Positions 25,609-34,132 of a stretch of DNA of 64,000 nt are shown piece after piece. Source of the stretch: Amycolatopsis vastitatis (GTDB taxonomy: Bacteria > Actinomycetota > Actinomycetes > Mycobacteriales > Pseudonocardiaceae); contig NZ_NMUL01000006.1 in the NCBI RefSeq assembly GCF_002234595.1, forward strand, positions 62,001 to 126,000, given 5' to 3'. The notes below the pieces were generated by a model. It had not been told where the DNA came from, ran no database searches, and was given only the letters and a program-made list of their open reading frames with translations. The position numbers were made by a program, and so were the translations under genes. Positions within the stretch are counted from its first letter, which is position 1. Every line of letters begins with the position of its first letter.

Positions 25609-27612
25609 GTGGCACCCACCGCCCAGTCCGTGTCGGACCCGTCGTCCCCGGACTACGACCCGCACAGCCCCCTCTACGACGTCACCGCCGACTCGTCGTC
25701 GAAGTACTACGTCGGGCCGCTGACCACGGACAGCTCGCCTTCGGGCGACCAGATCCGGGAGATGGCCACCCGGCAGGTCGACGACGAGATCCGGCGCGGC
25801 TGGCTCGGCCCGGTCGTCGACCCGGTGCTGCGCGACCGGAAGATCCAGGAGCTCTACGAGCAGCACCTCGCCGACGCCAAGCACGGCCTCGACGAGGGCC
25901 TCTCCATGCGCGAGACCGGCGGCGCGCCGCGCACGCTGTGGGCCAACGCCAGCCACGAGCAGATGAACGAAGCCATCACACTGGACGCCAACTCGGCGAC
26001 CGTCGCGGAAACTTCGGAAGAGTGGGTGCGCGTCGGCAACGAACTGGGCACGCACCAGAAGACCCTCGCCGACGCGATCAACGCGAGCACCAGCAACTGG
26101 CAGGGCGGCGCCGGTGACGCCGTCCGCGAGCACCTCGCCGGCGTCGGCAAGTGGCTCGGCGCGACCGCGCAGGGCGCGACGCTCGCCGGGCGGCAGCAGG
26201 AGATCCACTCCCAGGCGCTCAACGAAACCCAGCGGCAGATGACCGCGAACCCGCCGGTGCAGTTCGACCTGCAGGCCACCAACCAGCGCCTGCAGCAGAT
26301 GACCGACCCGGTGCAGTACGCCTCGGCGGCGGGCGAGGCCCTGCAGACCTACAAGGCGCAGCAGGTCGCCCGCGAGCACGCCGCGCAGATCCTGACGCAG
26401 TACGACGAAACGATCGGCAGCGCCGTCGCCACCCCCAAGTTCCCGGCCCCGCCGAAGCTGCCGACCGCGACGGCGCGCTCGGCCACCAGGGCGCCGTCGG
26501 GCGGGGGCGCGGCGACCGGCTCCCAGCCGCTGCTGGCGCGGAACCCGGTGGAGCCGTCGCTGGACGGGACGACCGCGCGGACCCCGGCCGGCCTGACCGC
26601 GGCGGGTCTCGACGGTGCCAACGGCAACGGCACGGGTGGCGCCGGTGCGGGCATCCCCGGCGCCGACGTTCCCGGCGGCAGCGGCGCGGGCCTGTCCGGC
26701 ATTCCCGGCGACGGCTCGGGCACCGGCGGCTCCGGCTTTTCCGGGAGCGGCATCCCCGGCGGAGAGGGGGCCGGTGGCTCCGGCTTTTCCGGCAGCGGTA
26801 TCCCCGGCGGCGGCAGCGGGACGGGCGGTTCCGGCGGCGCGGGCTTCACGCCGCCCTCGTTCGACGTGCCCGACACGCAGACGGGCGGCAGCTTCACCGG
26901 CGCCGGCATCCCCGGCTCTTCGGTGCCGCGCTTCGACGACACGACCACGTCGTCCGGCTTCTCGCCGTCCGGCATCGGGGGCAATGGGACCACGGGCGGC
27001 AGCGGGTTCACCCCGCCGAACATCCCCACCATCCCGGACGTCTCGGGCGGCACCGGCGGCGGCCCAAGGGTCGGCAGTGGTATCCCCGGGTTCACCCCGC
27101 CCGGCATCGACCCGATCACCGGCCTGCCCATCGGCACCGGCGGGCTCGGGAACACCGGTCCCGGCGGCGCGAAGCTGCCGACCATCGGCCGCGGCGGCGG
27201 GATCAACGGCGACAGCATCGCCAGCAGGCTCGGCGGGATCGGTGGTATCGGCGGCGGCAGCGGCGGTGGGGGCGGTTCCCTCGGCGGGATCGGCGGCTCC
27301 GGCACCGGTGGCGCTGCCGGCGGCGCGGGGATGCGCGGCGCGGGCAACCTGAGTGGGGGCGCGGCCTCCGGCGCGGCCGCGGAAGCCGAAGCGGCGGCGG
27401 CGCGCAACGCGATGTCCGGGCGCGGCACGGCCGGCGCGGCGGGCACCCCTGGTATGGGGGCCATGGGCGGGGCTCGCGGCGGCAAGAAGGAAGACGACAA
27501 GGAACACAAGGCGGCCGACTACCTCGAGAGCGACGACCCGAACTTCTTCGAAGGCGAGCAGGTGGTCGCGCCCCCGGTGATCGGCGACTGGAAGAACCAG
27601 GATTGGAAGTGA
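25609..27612 (+). CDS. PPE/WXG-like ESX substrate with long Gly-rich region
   Basis: A 667-aa protein, GTG start with GGGAG upstream. The N-terminal ~280 residues are helical and contain a WXG motif (NWQGG, Trp164) in a PPE-like hairpin. From about 290 to 630 it is a low-complexity Gly/Ser/Pro region with repeated GSGFSGSGIPGG-like units, recalling PPE-MPTR proteins and presumably extended outside the cell. The C-terminus is charged (GGKKEDDKEHKAADYLESDD). Likely an ESX substrate guided by the EspG protein. Exact subfamily not assigned. Confidence 0.8.
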   Translation: MAPTAQSVSDPSSPDYDPHSPLYDVTADSSSKYYVGPLTTDSSPSGDQIREMATRQVDDEIRRGWLGPVVDPVLRDRKIQELYEQHLADAKHGLDEGLSMRETGGAPRTLWANASHEQMNEAITLDANSATVAETSEEWVRVGNELGTHQKTLADAINASTSNWQGGAGDAVREHLAGVGKWLGATAQGATLAGRQQEIHSQALNETQRQMTANPPVQFDLQATNQRLQQMTDPVQYASAAGEALQTYKAQQVAREHAAQILTQYDETIGSAVATPKFPAPPKLPTATARSATRAPSGGGAATGSQPLLARNPVEPSLDGTTARTPAGLTAAGLDGANGNGTGGAGAGIPGADVPGGSGAGLSGIPGDGSGTGGSGFSGSGIPGGEGAGGSGFSGSGIPGGGSGTGGSGGAGFTPPSFDVPDTQTGGSFTGAGIPGSSVPRFDDTTTSSGFSPSGIGGNGTTGGSGFTPPNIPTIPDVSGGTGGGPRVGSGIPGFTPPGIDPITGLPIGTGGLGNTGPGGAKLPTIGRGGGINGDSIASRLGGIGGIGGGSGGGGGSLGGIGGSGTGGAAGGAGMRGAGNLSGGAASGAAAEAEAAAARNAMSGRGTAGAAGTPGMGAMGGARGGKKEDDKEHKAADYLESDDPNFFEGEQVVAPPVIGDWKNQDWK

Positions 27613-27616
27613 CCAC

Positions 27617-27961
27617 ATGACGGCCGGCGGTTTCGAGGTCGAACCGGACGACCTGGTCGCGCACGCGAGCCACGTCGACAGCCTGGTGGACCGGCTCAAC
27701 ACGGCCGTTTCGGCGTCCGACACGGCGATGTCGGACCACGCTTACGGGCTGCTGTGCGCGTTCCTGCCGCCGATCATCCGGCCGACGGGCGAACAGGCGA
27801 AGGACGCGCTGTCCGCGTCGGTCGAGGGTGTGCGCGGGCTTTCCGACAACGTCAAGACCGCGGCGCAGTCCTATCGCGACGGGGAAGAAGGCAACGCGCA
27901 GCCGTTCGAGCGTCAGCTCGCGGCTTCGCCGAGCTCGGCTGAAGTGAAGGTGAAGGTATGA
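27617..27961 (+). CDS. EspC-like type VII secretion target (114 aa)
   Basis: A small helical protein of the ESX-1 EspC/excreted-factor family: MTAGGFEVEPDDLVAHASHV at the start and SVEGVRGLSDNVKTAAQSYR before the end, the last part matching the usual A-x-x-Y-xx-x-E-like tail (YRDGEE). It overlaps the next gene (YbaB-like) by 4 bp and sits 4 bp after the PPE-like gene, so expression should be coupled. Confidence 0.85.
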   Translation: MTAGGFEVEPDDLVAHASHVDSLVDRLNTAVSASDTAMSDHAYGLLCAFLPPIIRPTGEQAKDALSASVEGVRGLSDNVKTAAQSYRDGEEGNAQPFERQLAASPSSAEVKVKV

Positions 27962-28500
27962 CGGGCCCGAACGGCCTGGGGGACCTGATGCGGGACCCCG
28001 ACGAGGCGATCCGCCGGATGGACGACTGGGCGGCCGGGTTCGCCGCCAAGGCGGAGCGGTATCAGGCGGCGCAGGAGGAGACCGAACGGCTGCGGCTGAC
28101 CGCGACCAGCTCCGACGACGCGGTCAGCGTCACCGTCGGCGCGGACGGCACGGTCACGGACCTCACCTTCTCGAACAAGGTCAAGTCGTTCCCGCTGGAA
28201 GAGCTCTCGCGGCAGATCCTCACGACCATGCGCCGCGCGCAGTCCGGCATCGCCGAACGCGTCGCCGGCGTGATGGCCGAGCAGCTCGGCGACGAGGACC
28301 GCGAGACCCGCACCGCCCTGCTCGACAACCTGCGCGGCCGGTTCCCCGACCCGGACGACCCTGGCGACCAGCCGCCGCCCGCCGAGCCGGGCCCGGTACC
28401 GCCGTCCCCGGCGGGCGGTGCCGCCGCCCCGCCGTCGCCCCCGGGGCCGCCGGCACGGCGGCCCGCCGTCTCGGAGGACGAGGACAACAACCCGTGGTGA
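27958..28500 (+). CDS. YbaB/EbfC-like protein with Pro-rich tail
   Basis: A 180-aa protein. Residues about 20-110 follow the YbaB/EbfC nucleoid-associated fold (helix, then VSVTVGADGTVTDLTFSNKV beta-strands, then helix LSRQILTTMRRAQSGIAERV). Residues about 128-175 are Pro-rich and disordered. YbaB-like genes are repeatedly found beside EspC-like and WXG genes in Pseudonocardiales, where a chaperone or adaptor role rather than DNA binding is possible. Overlaps the EspC-like stop by 4 bp. Confidence 0.85.
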   Translation: MTGPNGLGDLMRDPDEAIRRMDDWAAGFAAKAERYQAAQEETERLRLTATSSDDAVSVTVGADGTVTDLTFSNKVKSFPLEELSRQILTTMRRAQSGIAERVAGVMAEQLGDEDRETRTALLDNLRGRFPDPDDPGDQPPPAEPGPVPPSPAGGAAAPPSPPGPPARRPAVSEDEDNNPW

Positions 28501-28525
28501 TCCGCGCCGACAGGAAGGCCGCGTA

Positions 28526-31500
28526 GTGGCGAACCCGCTGGTCGCGGAGCCGAAGGACTCGACTAAGGGATATTCGGGGATTTCGCTGCTGGAGTCGGCG
28601 AATGATCTGAAGTCGGCCATCGAGAGTGGTGACTGGGCGTCGGTCGCGATGGGTGCCGTCGGGACGGCGCTCGACGCGTTGTCGATGGCGATGGACCCGT
28701 TCGGGGCGATCCTGGCGGCCGGCGTCGGCTGGCTGATCGAGCACGTCGGCCCGCTGAAGGAAGCGTTGAACGGCCTGACCGGCAACGCGGATGAGATCGC
28801 CGCGCAGTCGGAGACGTGGAAGAACATCGCCACCGAGCTGGGCAGTGTCGGCGAGGACCTGACCGGGATGGTCAAGTCGGACACCGTGTCCTGGACGGGA
28901 CCGGCCGGGGATGCCTACCGGCAGCGGGCGCAGGACACCGTGACACTGCTGGAAACCGCCCAGAAGGGCTGCGAGGGCGCCTCCAGCGGGGTGAAGACCG
29001 CCGGTGAGGTGGTCGCCGCGGTGCGGGCGCTGGTGCGGGACATCATCGCGGAGCTGGTCGGGCACCTGATCAGCTGGGCGCTGCAGGTGGTGTTCACCCT
29101 GGGGATCGGGATGACCTGGGTCGTCCCGCAGGTGATCAACGCGGTCGCGAAGACGGCGTCGAAGATCGCGAACCTGGTCAAGCGGCTGGTCACGGCGTTG
29201 AAGGCGCTGATGCCGCTGCTGAAGCGGGCCGGGAACCTGTTCGGTGACGCGGCGAAGGCGTTGCGGAACATCAAGCCGGGCAAGGCCGCGCCGCCGCCGA
29301 AGCACGCCGACATCAAGGGCAACCCCAAAAACATCGACGGACCGAAGGACAAGGGCGGCCCGCCCCCGAAGACCGACCCGCCACCCAAGACCGATCCTCC
29401 CCCGAAGACGGACCCGCCGCCGAAGAGCGGCGACAGCACCAGCGCGGCGGGCGCGAAGGCCGACCCGCCGCCGAAGACCGATCCGCCACCGGCGTCGAAG
29501 GGGCCCGAGGACGCTCCGAAGAGCCCGGACCCGACGCCGGACGGCCCGACCGGATCGCGCGGGCTCGACGGGCCAGGGGCGAACGGCAAGGGCAAGGGCA
29601 AGGACAGCCCGCCGCCGTTGAAGGACGAGAAACCGAACCCCCGGTCGCAGGACAACACGCGGTGCGTGACCGACCCGATCGACGTCTCCACCGGCCAGAT
29701 GGTGATGAGCGAGGTCGACGCCGAGTTCTTCGGTGTGCTGCCCCTGGTCGTCGAGCGGACGCACTTCTCGGCCCACCGGGCCGGCCGCTGGTTCGGCGCG
29801 AGCTGGGTGTCCACTTTGGACCAGCGGCTGGCGGTCGGTGACACCGGCCTGACCTTCGCCGCGGCCGACGGGACGATCCAGAAGTTCCCGTACCCGCTCG
29901 TCGGCACCTGGACCACCAGTGACCAGGGGCCCGAGCGGCGCCTGACCCGTACCGACGACGGCGGCTACCTGATCGAGGACTTCGAGCAGGCGCACGTCCT
30001 GTACTTCGCTCCCGGCGGGCCGGAACTGCCGTTGACGTCGGTCGGCGACCGGCACGGCAACCGGATCGAGTTCGCCCACGACGACCGCGGCGTGCCCACC
30101 GAGATCCGGCACAGCGGCGGCTACACCGTCCGCGTGGAGACGGCCGGTGGACTGGTCGCGGCGCTGCACGCGGTCGCGGCCGACGGCACCGAGGTCGAGC
30201 TCCTGCGCTACGGCTACACCGGCGGCGACCTCACCGCGGTCACCAACACCTCGGGGCAGGCGTTCCGCTACACCTACGACTCGGCGGGGCGGATCACCGC
30301 CTGGACCGACCGCAACGGCGAGTGGTACCGCTACACCTACGACCAGCACGGACGGTGCGTCCGCACCGAAGGCGCCGGCGGGTTCTTCACCGGCACGCTG
30401 GCCTACGACACCGAAAACCGCGTCACCCACTCCACGGACGCACTGGGCCACCGCACCGAGTTCCACCTGAACGAAGCCGGGCAGGTGGTCAAGGAGGTCG
30501 ACCCCCTCGGCGGCACGATCGTCAACGAGTGGGACGCCCACGACCGGCTCCTGCGCCAGACCGACCAGCTGGGCCGCACCACCGCGTACACCTACGACGA
30601 CGCGGGCCACCTCGTCACCATCACCCGGCCGGACGGCGCCGAGATCACCTTCGAGCGCAACCAGTTCGGCCTGCCGCTGACGATGACCGAAGCACCCGGC
30701 GTGGTCACGCGCTGGGAGTACGACGAGCGCGGCGCCCTCACCGCGGTGACCGACCCCGCCGGCGCCACCACCCGGTACGCCTACGACGGCAGCGGGAACG
30801 TTTCGGCTGTCACCGACGCGCTGGGCAACACGTTGCTCGTCGAGTCGGACGCCAGTGGCCTGCCGGTCGCGACCACGGATCCGCTCGGCCGCGTGACCCG
30901 GTACGAGCGCGACCTGTTCGGCCGCATCCGGGCCATCACCGACCCGTCGGGGAGCGTGGAGCGCTTCGGCTACACGGTTGACGGCAAGCTCTCCTGGCAC
31001 CGGCACGCGAGCGGCGCCGTCGAGCGGTGGGTCTTCGACGGCGAAGGCAACAGCGTCGCGCACACCGACGCGGCCGGGGCGGTCACCCGGGCCGAGACCA
31101 CGCACTTCGACCTGCCCGCGGCGGAGATCCGTCCGGACGGCAGCCGCGTCGAGTTCGCCTACGACACCATGCTGCGGCTCACCGCCGTCACGAACGAACA
31201 GGGGTTCGTCTGGCGCTACGAGTACGACGCGGCCGGCAACCTGGTGCGCGAGACGGACTTCGCCGGCGTCGTGGTGGACTACCGCTACGACGCCGCCGGG
31301 CAGCTCGTCGCCCGGACGCACGCGGGGGAGACGACGACCTTCCGCCACGACCTGGTGGGCAACGTCGTCGAGCACACCTGCGGGCCGGTCACGACGCGGT
31401 ACACCTACAGCACCGCGGGACACCTGCTGGAGGCCGACGACGGCCGGACCCGGGTGACGTTCCAGCGGGACGCCGCGGGCCGGGTGACTGCCGAAACGGT

Positions 31501-33496
31501 GAACGGCCGCACGGTCGAGTCCGTCTACGACGCACTGGGCCGCCGGGTCCGGCGCCGGACGCCGTCCGGTGCCGAGAGCGTCTGGGAGTACGACGCGCTG
31601 GACCAGCCGCTCGCCCTGCACACGGCCGGCCGGACACTGCGGTTCGAGCACGACCACGCCGGCCGCGAGGTCCGCCGCGCGCTCGACTCCGGCGCGGCGA
31701 TCAGTCAGGCGTGGACACCGGACGCGCAGCTGCTCTCGCAGACGATCACCGCCGCGACGGGGCAGCCCAGCCAGCAGCGTTCCTACGCCTACCGGCCGGA
31801 CGGCGTGCTGACCGGCGTCCAGGACCGGCTCACCGGGCCGCGCGGGTTCACCCTTGACCAGCGGGCCCGCGTCGTCGGCGTGCAGGCGCCGCGCTGGTCC
31901 GAGCGGTACGCCTACGACGCGGCGGGCAACGTCACCGAGGCCGTGTGGCCGGCCGTCGGCGGCCAGGACGCGCTCGGGCCGCGGTCGTTCGCCGGCACGG
32001 TCGTCCGGACGGCCGGGCGGACCCGCTTCACCCACGACGAGCGGGGCCGCCTCGTGCTCCGGGAGACCGAGACCGCGGGGACCTGGCAGTACGCCTGGGG
32101 CCCGCAGGACCGGCTCGCCGGCGTGCGGACCCCGGACGGCACGCGGTGGCGGTACACCTACGACCCGCTGGGCAGGCGGACCGGCAAGGAACGGCTCGGC
32201 CCGGACGGCACGAGCGTCGCCGAGCGCGTCGAGTTCACCTGGGACGACCAGGTGCTGGTCGAGCAGGCCCACACGGACGGCACCGGAACCCGGGTCACCG
32301 TGTGGGACTACGAGCCGGACAGCTTCCAGCCGCTGATCCAGCGGGAGCGGTTGTTCCGCCCGTCGCAGGAGCTCGCCGGCGAGCAGTTCCACGTCGTCGT
32401 GGCCGACCCCGCGGGCGCGCCGACCGAGCTGGTCGACGACCGGGGCGCCGTCGCCTGGTTCTCCCGGCTGAGCCTGTGGGGCGCGACCGTCGAGCAGACC
32501 CGCACGGGAACGGGCACGCCCCTGCGGTTCGCCGGGCAGTACTTCGACGCCGAAAGCGGGCTGCACTACAACTTCTTCCGGTACTACGACCCGACGACCG
32601 GGCGGTACGCCAGCCCGGACCCGATCGGCCTCGGCGCCGGGCCCAACCCGCACGCCTACGTCGAGAACCCGCACGCGTGGGTCGACCCGCTCGGGCTCGC
32701 GCCCCAGAGCTGCAAGAACGGCGGGACGAGCGCGCAGGGCGCGGCGGGCGGTTCGGGTGGCCAGAAGCCGAAGCTGACGATCAAGACGAACGTCCCGAAC
32801 AACGTCGTCACCGAGCACTCGCCGGGCGGGCGGCTCTACCAGCAGATGTCGCCGGCGGGCAAGTACAGCGCGAAGAAGCCCGACGGAAAATGGAAGTACA
32901 GCCGGCGGAAGGCGGGCGGGTACGACAACCCCGAGCACATGCACAGCAACATGATTCCGCTGTGGAAGGACGCGGCCAAGTCGCCGATCCCGGACAAGAA
33001 GCCGGCCGAGGTCAAGAAGTGGCTGTCCGACCCGAACCGGCGGTTCGACACCAAGCAGCCCGGGGAGAACTACACCGGGGCGAACGGGAACGAGATCAAG
33101 GGGCACAAGAACGGCGTGCTCGGCCACGACGAGGCCGCGGGCACGAACTGGAACCGCGAAGGCATGAAACGGACCCAGGCCGAGAATCGGGATCACAACC
33201 GGCAGACCGGCATCTACCACGGCATCGAGTCCAAGGAACGATCCACCGCCAGTGGTTCGGGCGAGGACCGGTACAAGAGCCCCCGCCCCGGCGACGGCGC
33301 CGACCGGGCCTACTGGGACCGCAACGACCCCAACTTCAAGAAGCAGGGCGGGCCGTGGCACTCCTGGGAAGAGGTTCCCGGTGGCGGGAAGCAGCCGGCC
33401 GCCGGCCCGTCGAACGCCGGTTCGGGCTCGGGTCCGGTGCACTCGCCGATCTCGCCGGACGGCGCCCCACCGGCCAAGCGGCCGCGGACGGACTAG
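28526..33496 (+). CDS. RHS-repeat polymorphic toxin with N-terminal WXG domain
   Basis: A 1656-aa secreted toxin, GTG start 25 bp after the YbaB-like gene. Order: helical WXG100-like domain (about 85-200; SWTG with Trp123), hydrophobic helices (about 150-200), a linker with PPPKTD repeats (about 250-375), DUF6531 (about 378-455; CVTDPIDVSTGQM), RHS/YD repeats (about 455-1330) and the RHS core end YYDPTTGRYASPDPIGL with NPHAWVDPLGLA (about 1350-1390). The remaining ~265 residues are the variable toxin module; LGHDEAAGTNWNREG (His1534) with TQAENRDHN suggests an Endo VII/HNH-like nuclease. The WXG part and the upstream EspG/EspC genes indicate ESX export. No obvious immunity gene follows. Confidence 0.93.
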   Translation: MANPLVAEPKDSTKGYSGISLLESANDLKSAIESGDWASVAMGAVGTALDALSMAMDPFGAILAAGVGWLIEHVGPLKEALNGLTGNADEIAAQSETWKNIATELGSVGEDLTGMVKSDTVSWTGPAGDAYRQRAQDTVTLLETAQKGCEGASSGVKTAGEVVAAVRALVRDIIAELVGHLISWALQVVFTLGIGMTWVVPQVINAVAKTASKIANLVKRLVTALKALMPLLKRAGNLFGDAAKALRNIKPGKAAPPPKHADIKGNPKNIDGPKDKGGPPPKTDPPPKTDPPPKTDPPPKSGDSTSAAGAKADPPPKTDPPPASKGPEDAPKSPDPTPDGPTGSRGLDGPGANGKGKGKDSPPPLKDEKPNPRSQDNTRCVTDPIDVSTGQMVMSEVDAEFFGVLPLVVERTHFSAHRAGRWFGASWVSTLDQRLAVGDTGLTFAAADGTIQKFPYPLVGTWTTSDQGPERRLTRTDDGGYLIEDFEQAHVLYFAPGGPELPLTSVGDRHGNRIEFAHDDRGVPTEIRHSGGYTVRVETAGGLVAALHAVAADGTEVELLRYGYTGGDLTAVTNTSGQAFRYTYDSAGRITAWTDRNGEWYRYTYDQHGRCVRTEGAGGFFTGTLAYDTENRVTHSTDALGHRTEFHLNEAGQVVKEVDPLGGTIVNEWDAHDRLLRQTDQLGRTTAYTYDDAGHLVTITRPDGAEITFERNQFGLPLTMTEAPGVVTRWEYDERGALTAVTDPAGATTRYAYDGSGNVSAVTDALGNTLLVESDASGLPVATTDPLGRVTRYERDLFGRIRAITDPSGSVERFGYTVDGKLSWHRHASGAVERWVFDGEGNSVAHTDAAGAVTRAETTHFDLPAAEIRPDGSRVEFAYDTMLRLTAVTNEQGFVWRYEYDAAGNLVRETDFAGVVVDYRYDAAGQLVARTHAGETTTFRHDLVGNVVEHTCGPVTTRYTYSTAGHLLEADDGRTRVTFQRDAAGRVTAETVNGRTVESVYDALGRRVRRRTPSGAESVWEYDALDQPLALHTAGRTLRFEHDHAGREVRRALDSGAAISQAWTPDAQLLSQTITAATGQPSQQRSYAYRPDGVLTGVQDRLTGPRGFTLDQRARVVGVQAPRWSERYAYDAAGNVTEAVWPAVGGQDALGPRSFAGTVVRTAGRTRFTHDERGRLVLRETETAGTWQYAWGPQDRLAGVRTPDGTRWRYTYDPLGRRTGKERLGPDGTSVAERVEFTWDDQVLVEQAHTDGTGTRVTVWDYEPDSFQPLIQRERLFRPSQELAGEQFHVVVADPAGAPTELVDDRGAVAWFSRLSLWGATVEQTRTGTGTPLRFAGQYFDAESGLHYNFFRYYDPTTGRYASPDPIGLGAGPNPHAYVENPHAWVDPLGLAPQSCKNGGTSAQGAAGGSGGQKPKLTIKTNVPNNVVTEHSPGGRLYQQMSPAGKYSAKKPDGKWKYSRRKAGGYDNPEHMHSNMIPLWKDAAKSPIPDKKPAEVKKWLSDPNRRFDTKQPGENYTGANGNEIKGHKNGVLGHDEAAGTNWNREGMKRTQAENRDHNRQTGIYHGIESKERSTASGSGEDRYKSPRPGDGADRAYWDRNDPNFKKQGGPWHSWEEVPGGGKQPAAGPSNAGSGSGPVHSPISPDGAPPAKRPRTD

Positions 33497-33577
33497 ACAC
33501 GGGCCAGGACACCGACATGGGTGACTGACGCGGCGGAACCGCTCGACAGACGGCTTCCGGGGGTCGACACTGGGCCG

Positions 33578-34120
33578 ATGACCGGCCTGATCACCGGAAG
33601 CCGTGTCCGGCTGCGGCCTGCCGCCGCCTCGGACGCCGCCCGGTTCGAGGAGATCCTGTCGCACCCCGAAGTCGCCCGCTGGTGGGCGGACGCCGAAGAG
33701 CCGGTGGCCGCCCAGGTGTCGTACCTGCTGGATCCCGACGAAGGCACCACGACCTACGCCGTCGAGCACGACGACGTCGTCGTGGGGATCGAGCTGGCCT
33801 TCGAGGAGGCCGATCCCCAGTACCGGCACGCCGGGATCGACATCGCGGTGCACCCGGACTGGCAGGGCCGGGGCCTCGGCTCCGACGCCATCCGCGCGCT
33901 CGCCGAACACCTGTTCACGGTGCGCGGGCACCACCGGCTGGTGATCGACCCCGCGGCGGACAACTCCTCGGCGATCCGGCTGTACCAGTCGCTCGGTTTC
34001 CGGCCGGTCGGCACGATGCGTTCCTACGAGCGCGGCCCGGACGGCAGCTGGCACGACGGCCTGCTGATGGATCTCCTGGTGGACGATCTGGTGCCGGCGG
34101 CCGCGCTCAGCAGCTCGTGA
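33578..34120 (+). CDS. GNAT acetyltransferase, AAC(6')-like
   Basis: A 180-aa acetyltransferase of the aminoglycoside 6'-N-acetyltransferase-like GNAT group: HPEVARWWADAEEP near the start, IDIAVHPDWQGRGLGSDAIRA as the acetyl-CoA site, DPAADNSSAIRLYQSLGF and GTMRSYERGPDGSWHDGLLM, all typical of AAC(6') relatives. Resistance cannot be assumed. Start ATG 33578 is favoured because homology begins there; GTG 33521 is an alternative. It lies 81 bp after the RHS toxin on the same strand, in the place where an immunity gene is normally found. Confidence 0.87.
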   Translation: MTGLITGSRVRLRPAAASDAARFEEILSHPEVARWWADAEEPVAAQVSYLLDPDEGTTTYAVEHDDVVVGIELAFEEADPQYRHAGIDIAVHPDWQGRGLGSDAIRALAEHLFTVRGHHRLVIDPAADNSSAIRLYQSLGFRPVGTMRSYERGPDGSWHDGLLMDLLVDDLVPAAALSSS

Positions 34121-34132
34121 CCCGCTCGTGAA

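Noticed and set aside
25534..27723. Long minus-strand frame opposite the PPE-like gene
   Set aside because: Shadow of the Gly-rich repeats; Arg/Ala-rich product, no ribosome-binding site.
28220..34054. A 1944-codon open frame on the minus strand over the RHS gene
   Set aside because: It mirrors the third-position GC bias of the toxin gene, has Val/Arg/Gly-rich sequence with no domain, and crosses several real genes.
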